From positions 51,948-115,947 of the forward strand of contig NZ_JAJUBB010000017.1 of NCBI RefSeq assembly GCF_028683135.1: a stretch of DNA of 64,000 nt, in the 5' to 3' direction. Numbering within the stretch: position 1 is the first letter of the stretch; the number at the start of each line of letters is the position of its first letter. Origin of the DNA: Enterovibrio qingdaonensis. GTDB taxonomy: Bacteria > Pseudomonadota > Gammaproteobacteria > Enterobacterales > Vibrionaceae. This document shows positions 37,167-45,868 of the stretch, piece by piece. The notes beneath the pieces were generated by a model. The model saw nothing but the letters and a program-made list of their open reading frames with translations, was not told the DNA's origin and searched no databases. Both the position numbers and the translations under genes were made by a program.

Positions 37167-37379
37167 ATGAAAAAGCTAATTTCTTTAGTGGCAGCAGTAG
37201 GTTTCGCATCCATCATCAGTTTTTCTGCACATGCGGATGGAAATAACAGTGGTGGCGCAACGCAAGCTGGTCCGTTAGTCATGTGTGACTATGCAAACGG
37301 TACTAAGGACTATGTTCCAAGCATGATTTGTAAATTCAATGGCGGTACGTTTGATCCCAACGTTGGTCAGCAGTGGTAA
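37167..37379 (+). CDS. Small secreted two-cysteine peptide, copy 2 (unknown function)
   Basis: 70 residues: signal peptide ending SAHA, then a mature peptide with GPLVMCDYANGT, YVPSMIC and NGGTFDPN, ending GQQW. Both Cys are 15 positions apart, as in copy 1, and roughly half of the mature residues are identical. Good TTAGGAGAG ribosome site. Conservation of this short frame argues strongly that it is translated. Convergent with the DUF2057-type gene. No known family recognised. Confidence 0.82.
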   Translation: MKKLISLVAAVGFASIISFSAHADGNNSGGATQAGPLVMCDYANGTKDYVPSMICKFNGGTFDPNVGQQW

Positions 37380-37402
37380 CCCCATAGAATTGGCAAAAAT
37401 AA

Positions 37403-37422
37403 GGGCTTCACAATTGAAGCCC
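37403..37422. terminator. Bidirectional hairpin terminator between small-peptide copy 2 and the DUF2057 gene
   Basis: GGGCTTCA-caat-TGAAGCCC. The minus-strand transcript continues into TTATTTTT, a good U-tract; the plus-strand tail (TATTCGTC) is weaker. Confidence 0.75.
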
Positions 37423-37435
37423 TATTCGTCTCTAG

Positions 37436-38170
37436 TTATGAGCGAACGTTTTCCACCGCCCATTGAAGAAACTGTTGTTGCTCTTCAGCACTCATTCGTA
37501 AAAAGTCAGCCTGCATAAGAATCATGGAGTTGCCAGAAGATACCTTAACTTTTTCAGCTACCGTTACTGACTGAACAGCTTTGACAGGGCTTGTTGCTAC
37601 TTCAGGTGCGACAACAACAGGTGCTACGACTGATGTTCCATTGGCTGGTATTGCCAAAGGTTTGGTTGCCACTACCATTTCTTCAGCTTTTTTAAATTCG
37701 ATACCGTGTACTTTGTTAAACGCATCAATATCATCTTGATAATCACGCAACAGCCCCTTGCCTTTAGGCAAGAGCATTTGGTTTGCTTGAATTTCTTGAC
37801 CATTATTTGCTACAAGAACAAAGGAAGGATTCTTTTTAAAATCGCCGATATCTCTTTCGGCAAAGATTTTTTTCGTTGGACGAATTTCGAGCGAAGTATC
37901 ACTAACATTAAACGTGAGTACGAGAGGATCCGTTTTAAATTTGTCCCACTCAGAACCGCCAGTTTGAACAAGTTTAGATACACGGACAACAAGCTGATTC
38001 ACGCCATTTGGTAAAGAGAAACGTGTTTTACTCGTCACTGAAAGCGGCAATTCCTCACCATTTACAACTATAGCTTCAACATCAGTACTCAGTTCCACAT
38101 CTACAGCAGCATGTGCGAACAATGGCAAGAACCCAAAAAAGATAAACAGTGATTTAAAAATACGTTTCAT
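37436..38170 (-). CDS. DUF2057 (UPF0319/YccT-like) periplasmic protein
   Basis: 244 residues from the ATG at 38170, which follows a GGAGGA site; four extra codons upstream are in frame but unlikely. Signal peptide (IFKSLFIFFGFLPLFAHA), then the DUF2057-type domain beginning VDVELSTDVEAIVVNGEELP, an Ala/Val/Pro-rich spacer (about 177-210), and a charged C-terminus. YccT-like proteins have poorly understood envelope roles. The gene begins directly behind the porin copy 2 terminator, leaving no room for a promoter between them. Confidence 0.8.
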   Translation of the reverse strand: MKRIFKSLFIFFGFLPLFAHAAVDVELSTDVEAIVVNGEELPLSVTSKTRFSLPNGVNQLVVRVSKLVQTGGSEWDKFKTDPLVLTFNVSDTSLEIRPTKKIFAERDIGDFKKNPSFVLVANNGQEIQANQMLLPKGKGLLRDYQDDIDAFNKVHGIEFKKAEEMVVATKPLAIPANGTSVVAPVVVAPEVATSPVKAVQSVTVAEKVKVSSGNSMILMQADFLRMSAEEQQQFLQWAVENVRS

Positions 38171-38183
38171 ATAGTCCTCCATG

Positions 38184-38213
38184 AAAAAAGCGAGCGTCCG
38201 GAGACGCTCGCTT
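38184..38213 (-). terminator. Terminator of porin copy 2, directly before the DUF2057 start
   Basis: AAGCGAGCGTC (38188-38198) and GACGCTCGCTT (38203-38213): an 11-bp perfect stem with T6 on the minus strand. The U-tract abuts the DUF2057 gene ribosome site. Confidence 0.88.
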
Positions 38214-38239
38214 CAATAGTACTACATCTGTATTAGAGC

Positions 38240-39244
38240 TTAGAAGTAGTATTCTGTACCAAAGACGAACTTGGTCACGTCATCTGTTTTCGTTGCACCA
38301 TCGACGTCGTAGTCACGTACGTCGAAGTACAGAATTGCGCTTGGCAGCAAGTAACCAACACGTGCAGTCATTGCTACATCGTCGTTATCTTGGCCAGTAG
38401 TTTCTGCGGCTTTCGCATAACCTGCTTTAACGAATACATTGTCAGCAACATTGTACGCAGCAGTGAATGAGTAAGTCGCTTGGTCAACATTTGTCAGACC
38501 ATTGTCTTGCTTTTTGTAACCAGCAGTCAGAGTCAAGTCACCCAGGAACATGCTACCACCGACAATGTAGTAAGAAGCGTCACCAGCAGGAGCACCTTCT
38601 GATTCGTACTTGTCTTGGTTGTAGTAGCCAGCGTGTACACTGAACATTGATTGCGAGTAAGAACCAGCAATACTTGTTACAAGCGCGTCAGTGGTTGAAC
38701 CCATGCCGCTCAGAGTTGCTTGGAAGTTGAAACCGCTGAAAGAAGCAGAGTCAAAACGCAGAACGTTGTTAGCACGGCCTTCGAAAGAAGCACCAGTGTC
38801 ATTACCTGCACCCCAAGTGTTATCAAACACATCACCCAGACCTGGGTTAGTGTGTGGCCAGTCAACATAGTTGTATGCTGCTACCAACTGACGACCGTAT
38901 TTGAACGAGCCAACGCCGTCAAAGTCAAAACCAAGGTAAGTATCGCGCTGACCAAGGCTACCACCGTCGCTGTTTGCGTTACCAGCTTCCATCTGCCATA
39001 CGAAATCAGGTGCAAAGTTGTCAAACTCAACACGGCCGCGGAAACCGAAACGAGACTCGATGTCTGTTGCGATTACGCCATCTTTGCCTTCACCTTGCGG
39101 GTCAGTTGCGATGATTGCACCAGCAGCTTGTCCGTAAAGAACTACGTTCTCACCAACAAGTTCGATAGCTGCATTTGCACTACCTGAAACTGCTGCTAGA
39201 GCTACTGCAGCACCCAATACTGAACGTTTAAACATTTTTTCCAT
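38240..39244 (-). CDS. OmpU-like outer-membrane porin, copy 2
   Basis: 334 residues, a paralogue of copy 1: MEKMFKRSVLGAAVALAAVS signal peptide, AIELVGENVVLYGQAAG, FGFRGRVEFDNFAPDFVWQM, YVDWPHTNPGLGDVFD and a C-terminal FGTEYYF with terminal Phe. The loop regions differ most from copy 1, as expected for diverging porins. ATG at 39244 follows AGGAGTTATTTTCC. It shares an 18-base leader element with copy 1. Confidence 0.92.
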   Translation of the reverse strand: MEKMFKRSVLGAAVALAAVSGSANAAIELVGENVVLYGQAAGAIIATDPQGEGKDGVIATDIESRFGFRGRVEFDNFAPDFVWQMEAGNANSDGGSLGQRDTYLGFDFDGVGSFKYGRQLVAAYNYVDWPHTNPGLGDVFDNTWGAGNDTGASFEGRANNVLRFDSASFSGFNFQATLSGMGSTTDALVTSIAGSYSQSMFSVHAGYYNQDKYESEGAPAGDASYYIVGGSMFLGDLTLTAGYKKQDNGLTNVDQATYSFTAAYNVADNVFVKAGYAKAAETTGQDNDDVAMTARVGYLLPSAILYFDVRDYDVDGATKTDDVTKFVFGTEYYF

Positions 39245-39297
39245 GGAAAATAACTCCTAAAAGGGATTTTTCAGAATGTTCGTACACTGCCTTAAAG

Positions 39298-39315
39298 GTT
39301 GGCCGCCGAAAGCAA
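39298..39315 (-). promoter_or_regulatory. Conserved leader element of porin copy 2
   Basis: GTTGGCCGCCGAAAGCAA on the plus strand; the counterpart of 35093-35110. The remaining gap to 39723 is A/T-rich with no gene visible. Confidence 0.55.
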
Positions 39316-39723
39316 TGTCCGATAATTCAAATCTCCAAAACAATTTAGACTTCATTGCTTTAGATTTATTTATTAACCGATTGAACTCTCCCTCAATCGA
39401 TATGTCCCAGCCTACTTCCACATAAAAAAACATCAACGAGAACTTTATTTGTTATTAAAAAAATATGACTCGGTGCAAAGTTCCATCCCTGTTCGTGATC
39501 ACGATCTCGTATTTATGTTTTTATATAAAAAAATAAATATAAACGAATAAATATCAGTAACTTAAAATGTAATGGCATTGTATTAAACGCCTAAAAAAGC
39601 ACTAACGAGATCATCATCACAACTGTGAATTCATCGAGTAATGGCTAATTACCCCTTAAATTTATCGGCTAATTTTTAGACGAAAAATATTAGATCTGCC
39701 TCGCACCACATTTTTGCTGGCAT

Positions 39724-39756
39724 AAAAAAACGCCGACAAACATGTCGGCGTTTTTC
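39724..39756. terminator. Terminator of ligA
   Basis: ACGCCGACA / TGTCGGCGT flanked by A7 and T5, ending the minus-strand ligA transcript 20 bases past its stop. Confidence 0.88.
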
Positions 39757-39775
39757 ATTACAGAACGAAATAATT

Positions 39776-41797
<2,022 letters not shown>

Positions 41798-41859
41798 CTA
41801 ATTCGTCTTCACCATTGCACTGGTACAAATGGTTAGTGGTAGGAAATGTTCGACATTAT

Positions 41860-41904
41860 ATACCCAAGCAACCTTAATTCTGTATCTTCAGGTTGCTTGG
41901 GTAT
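41860..41904. repeat. Perfect 15-bp inverted repeat before ligA
   Basis: ATACCCAAGCAACCT (41860-41874) and AGGTTGCTTGGGTAT (41890-41904) around a 15-base loop in the gap between ligA and the secreted hypothetical protein. Similar ACCCAAGCAAC units are, from memory, common intergenic repeats in Vibrio genomes. It may be a small non-autonomous element or dispersed hairpin rather than a terminator, since no T-run follows on either strand. Confidence 0.6.
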
Positions 41905-41987
41905 TTACCTGAGCTTGACCAAACTGTACTTGTTGAAAGTGATCGGCAGCAGTAAGATGTCCGCCCAATTCGAGGTATAGCTTCACG

Positions 41988-42440
41988 ATGCAGACAAAAG
42001 AAATGAGTAAAAAAGGTGTGATGGGCGTGATGCTCAGCATTCTGCTCGTCTTTTTGTCAGCCTTCGCGCCTGTATCTGGCTACAGTCAGCCGCTTCATTC
42101 CGCAAGCGTCAGTCACCTCACTCAGGCCAAAGAAGCCGACGCATCAGGAAACTCAGTATCTGACGCGCAAAGTGCCCCGGTCAAATCATTGGCTCCGAGC
42201 CTGTCCTCTATTGTTAGAGCTGGCTCTTACATGCCAGAGCACTCTAATGGTGCAGAACCTGAGTTTGAACTCGTCACTGAGCTGAATACTCACAGCGCAC
42301 GCAATCCATTTCTTCAAGTCCACGATCTTTTTAGCCATTGGCATGACTGGACACTGAGACCCCCATCCACAGCACATCGCTTGTCCGGCTGGAAGGACTC
42401 CAATCTCCTATATCGATTTATCAGTCAATCTCGAGCCTAG
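41988..42440 (+). CDS. Secreted or membrane-anchored hypothetical protein before secD
   Basis: 150 residues with an N-terminal hydrophobic segment (GVMLSILLVFLSAFAPVSGY), then a polar Ser/Ala-rich stretch and a His/Trp-rich C-terminus (LFSHWHDWTLRPPSTAHRLS). No recognised family. GAGGT lies 11 bases before the ATG. It is 118 bases upstream of the SecD-like gene in the same direction, so it may be part of that operon. Reality is supported by its clear signal-type start and position, not by homology. Confidence 0.55.
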   Translation: MQTKEMSKKGVMGVMLSILLVFLSAFAPVSGYSQPLHSASVSHLTQAKEADASGNSVSDAQSAPVKSLAPSLSSIVRAGSYMPEHSNGAEPEFELVTELNTHSARNPFLQVHDLFSHWHDWTLRPPSTAHRLSGWKDSNLLYRFISQSRA

Positions 42441-42557
42441 CATCACGTTTTGCCGCCAATCGGCACTTTAAACTCTCGCGCTTCTCCATTGCTTAACTGC
42501 AATTTGAGCGTGATGTCGACGCTATTGCCCATCATAAATGGGTGAACGAGATTACAA

Positions 42558-44372
42558 ATGAAAAAACGACCTCAACGAACGGCTGTGCTGAATCACTATC
42601 CAGCATGGAAATACGTAGTGCTGGTAACCACCATCATTATTTTACTGTTTTCCGCCCTCCCTTCTTGGTTTGGCGAAAATGCTGCCGTTATTTTAACGAC
42701 AGATGCAACACCACCATCAGCAGTCGCACTAAAACACGATTTGGAACGACAAGGGATCAGTGTTTCACGCATTGACCAATCAAATGGAAAGACGACCGTC
42801 GTCTTAGGTCAATCAGAACAACAGAACGCAGCAAAGCAGGTACTTACAAAAAACACTGAGACTGATGACTCAGTGACCTTGGCAATGGTGCCCGCAGCAC
42901 CTCAGTGGCTGCTAGATATGGGTTTCAAACCCATTAAACTCGGCCTGGACTTACGCGGTGGTGTTCAGTTCCTGCTTGATGTAGACATGCAACAAGTATT
43001 CAAATCCCATGCATCTCAAGCAGCAGAATCCATTCGCGACCACGCGCGCGCAGAACGCATTCGTGGAGTACGCGCTCAACTAACGAAAGATAATGGTGTC
43101 ACCATTATTGCGCCAAGTAGTCATGATGAAGCCGCCTTACGTCAGTTTATCAACCAACAATATCCGCAATGGGATGTCACTGGCAGCGGTGAAAACACCC
43201 TTTCGATGCACCTCAAAGCGTCAGAAATGCAAACCTTGACCAACCTTACGGTTCATCAAAACCTGCAAACGATGCGAAGCCGTATTCAAGAGCTTGGGAT
43301 TACGGAAGCTGCGGTACAACGTCAAGGTGAGCACCGTATCCGTATTGAGTTGCCCGGTGTGCAAGATCCTGCCGCAGCGAAAAATGTCATTGGTGCCACC
43401 GCAAGCCTTGCTTTCTACGAAGTCGTTAGTGACCACAAACCGGGGTCGATCGTGATCAATGACCAAGACGGCCGCCCTGTTCACGTAAATCGCAGACCCG
43501 TATTGACGGGTGATCATATTGTCGACGCGCGCGGCAGCATGGGCGACATGGGCATGCCGGAAGTGAACATCACTCTGGACTCTGCTGGCGGTCATATGAT
43601 GTCTGATTTCTCAGGAAAGCACATTGGTAAGCCAATGGCGACCGCATTCAGTGAATACACCCGCAACGCTGAAGGACAGACTGAGCAATCAACCTCGATC
43701 ATCAGTATCGCGACCATTCAAGCACAGCTAGGAAATCGCTTCCGAATTACCGGTGTCGGCTCGCTGACCGATGCGCAAGATTTGGCATTGCTGCTTCGCG
43801 CTGGGTCATTAACCGCACCTGTCACTATCGTTGAAGAGCGCACCATTGGTCCGTCTTTAGGTGCTGAAAACATTCAAAATGGTTTTGCTGCACTGGCACT
43901 TGGCATGGGTTTAACCCTGCTATTTATGGCGGCGTGGTACCGTAAACTAGGCTGGGTTGCAAATGCCGCGCTAGTTGCCAATATGGTGATGTTGTTAGGT
44001 CTGATTGCATTGCTTCCGGGTGCGGTTTTGACACTTCCTGGTATTGCTGGCCTCGTCCTGACAGTGGGCATGGCCGTTGACACCAACGTGCTGATCTTTG
44101 AGCGAATCAAAGAAAAACTGCGTGAAGGCCGCAGCCTCGCACAGTCCATTGATTTAGGTTTCAGCAGTGCATTCAGCACCATTCTTGATTCCAACATCAC
44201 GACGCTTATCTCTGCCGCGACGCTTTACGCTATCGGTAATGGTCCAATTCAGGGGTTCGCACTCACGCTTGGACTGGGTCTGCTGACCAGCATGTTCACA
44301 GGTATTTTCGCTTCACGAGCGATCATCAATTTGGTTTGGGGCAGAGACGCACGTCGAGGAGTGAAAATATGA
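42558..44372 (+). CDS. SecD-type protein export subunit (probable second copy)
   Basis: SecD with SecF uses the proton- or sodium-motive force to pull secreted proteins through SecYEG. 604 residues: a first TM (KYVVLVTTIIILLFSALPSW), a large periplasmic P1 region containing LGLDLRGGVQFLLDVD, and a C-terminal six-TM-type RND bundle with AGLVLTVGMAVDTNVLIFER and IKEKLREGRS. The main secDF genes in Vibrio lie with yajC and tgt, which are absent here, so this is probably a paralogue (SecD2). Its stop overlaps the secF ATG (ATGA). Confidence 0.9.
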   Translation: MKKRPQRTAVLNHYPAWKYVVLVTTIIILLFSALPSWFGENAAVILTTDATPPSAVALKHDLERQGISVSRIDQSNGKTTVVLGQSEQQNAAKQVLTKNTETDDSVTLAMVPAAPQWLLDMGFKPIKLGLDLRGGVQFLLDVDMQQVFKSHASQAAESIRDHARAERIRGVRAQLTKDNGVTIIAPSSHDEAALRQFINQQYPQWDVTGSGENTLSMHLKASEMQTLTNLTVHQNLQTMRSRIQELGITEAAVQRQGEHRIRIELPGVQDPAAAKNVIGATASLAFYEVVSDHKPGSIVINDQDGRPVHVNRRPVLTGDHIVDARGSMGDMGMPEVNITLDSAGGHMMSDFSGKHIGKPMATAFSEYTRNAEGQTEQSTSIISIATIQAQLGNRFRITGVGSLTDAQDLALLLRAGSLTAPVTIVEERTIGPSLGAENIQNGFAALALGMGLTLLFMAAWYRKLGWVANAALVANMVMLLGLIALLPGAVLTLPGIAGLVLTVGMAVDTNVLIFERIKEKLREGRSLAQSIDLGFSSAFSTILDSNITTLISAATLYAIGNGPIQGFALTLGLGLLTSMFTGIFASRAIINLVWGRDARRGVKI

Positions 44373-45271
44373 GCCTGATTAACATGAACAATGCCACTAA
44401 GTGGCGTCACTTCGGCACGCTGATCTCCTTTGTACTGATCGCGCTGTCTATCATCTCACTGAGTACCAAAGGGTTAAACTTCGGCCTCGACTTCACTGGC
44501 GGCATGATCAGTGAGGTTCGCCTCGACCCTTCACTGACTGCCAACGACATACAACACAAATTGGAAGCGGCACTCCACCAGCCAGTTACCGTTGTGTCTG
44601 GGGGGGAGAGTGGAGACTGGGTGTTGCGTTACGCTGCGCCAGAAACCTTGAGTGACCAGCCTGAATTGAAACCACTGTTGGAATCATTTTCCAAGCAAGT
44701 GGAAATGATAAACGTCAGTTTGATGGGGCCACAGGTTGGACAAGAGTTGGCAGAACAAGGCGGACTAGCTGTTCTGATCACCTTATTAGTTATTCTTGGC
44801 TACCTTAGCTACCGATTTGAATGGCGATTGGCATCGGGTGCACTATTAGCCCTGCTTCATGATGTGTTCTTATTGTTAGGCTTCTTCTCGATTACAGGGA
44901 TGGAATTCAACCTTACGGTGTTAGCGGCACTGCTGGCCGTATTGGGTTATTCGCTCAATGACTCCATCATTATCTCCGATAGAATTCGGGAACTACTGAA
45001 AGCAAACGTCGATTTACCGATTGCAGAACTCAACAATCGGGCCATCGCGTCAACACTTTCAAGAACCTTAATTACATCAGGGACGACACTGATTTCTGTC
45101 GGTTCGCTATGGTTACTTGGTGGTGAGCCACTGTTTGGTTTCTCTGTCACCATGTTCATTGGTATTGTCGCGGGTACTTGGTCAACCATGACCATCGCTA
45201 CAATCATTCCTGAGATGGCAAAACTGGGGCCTCAGCACTACGCGCAGACGCCGGTCTCTGATCATCCTTAA
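44369..45271 (+). CDS. SecF-type protein export subunit (probable second copy)
   Basis: Partner of the SecD above. 300 residues from ATG 44369, which overlaps the secD stop by four bases; the upstream 11-codon extension is within secD. First TM, then GLNFGLDFTGGMISEVRL, and the C-terminal bundle VLGYSLNDSIIISDRIRELL with TLSRTLITSGTTLISVGSLW, the SecF signatures. Expression is coupled to secD. Ends in a strong terminator. Confidence 0.9.
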   Translation: MSLINMNNATKWRHFGTLISFVLIALSIISLSTKGLNFGLDFTGGMISEVRLDPSLTANDIQHKLEAALHQPVTVVSGGESGDWVLRYAAPETLSDQPELKPLLESFSKQVEMINVSLMGPQVGQELAEQGGLAVLITLLVILGYLSYRFEWRLASGALLALLHDVFLLLGFFSITGMEFNLTVLAALLAVLGYSLNDSIIISDRIRELLKANVDLPIAELNNRAIASTLSRTLITSGTTLISVGSLWLLGGEPLFGFSVTMFIGIVAGTWSTMTIATIIPEMAKLGPQHYAQTPVSDHP

Positions 45272-45276
45272 ACACG

Positions 45277-45302
45277 AAAGCCCGCACATTGCGGGCTTTT
45301 TT
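45277..45302 (+). terminator. Terminator after the secDF pair
   Basis: AAAGCCCGC-acatt-GCGGGCTTT followed by a T-run, a few bases past the secF stop. Confidence 0.9.
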
Positions 45303-45443
45303 ACGTCCATTGTTTCAATTTTTAGGTCTTTTTACATCAATCATTGGAACTCCTTGTAGATTCCTCTATCGAAGACCCTGTAGTCTTGCTTTTACGTACA
45401 ATGGAAAACAAAATGCCACTAACGCACGGACAATGATACTGAC

Positions 45444-45818
45444 ATGAGACCGGAGACAAAAAACAAAGCACACGCGCAGTGGGCACTCACCTTGGTATGG
45501 TGGGTCGTTTTTGTTTGTCTGTCACAAAATGCAGGGCTTATCAAAACATGCCAGCTAAACACAGACGCTGTCAGCACTTCCGTGGCGCACCATATCGACC
45601 AAGCTTCAAATGATGATGACGAAAATTGTGCACTTTCTGAAAAGCTGCTCTCCGCATCTAAAGATCATTGGGAAAACATCACCCTCTCACTGTTTGTTTT
45701 TGTCTTTCTGTTTATTGGCTGGCAATCAGCACAAAAACACTTTTTAGGGTTTGTTCCTAGCGAGCCCATACTCCCGCCTTATCGAAGGCACCTGACATTT
45801 TGTGTGTTTCGAGAATAA
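45444..45818 (+). CDS. Small membrane protein at the head of the scs-like operon (ScsA-like by position)
   Basis: 124 residues with an N-terminal TM (LTLVWWVVFVCLSQNAGLI), a polar loop containing two Cys (IKTCQLN and NCALSEKLLSAS), and a second TM (ITLSLFVFVFLFIGW). Size, topology and position directly before an ScsB-like gene match ScsA of scsABCD operons, a copper-sensitivity suppressor system; family identity is not certain. Gap of 50 bases to the next gene. Confidence 0.6.
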   Translation: MRPETKNKAHAQWALTLVWWVVFVCLSQNAGLIKTCQLNTDAVSTSVAHHIDQASNDDDENCALSEKLLSASKDHWENITLSLFVFVFLFIGWQSAQKHFLGFVPSEPILPPYRRHLTFCVFRE

Positions 45819-45868
45819 GCAACGCTGAAATTTCCCAATTTTAGATTTGTTTTATTCAAGGACATGTA

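Noticed and set aside
39490..39510. CGTGATCACG palindrome before porin 2 as a CRP site
   Set aside because: The half-sites have no spacer, whereas CRP needs six bases between GTGA and TCAC.
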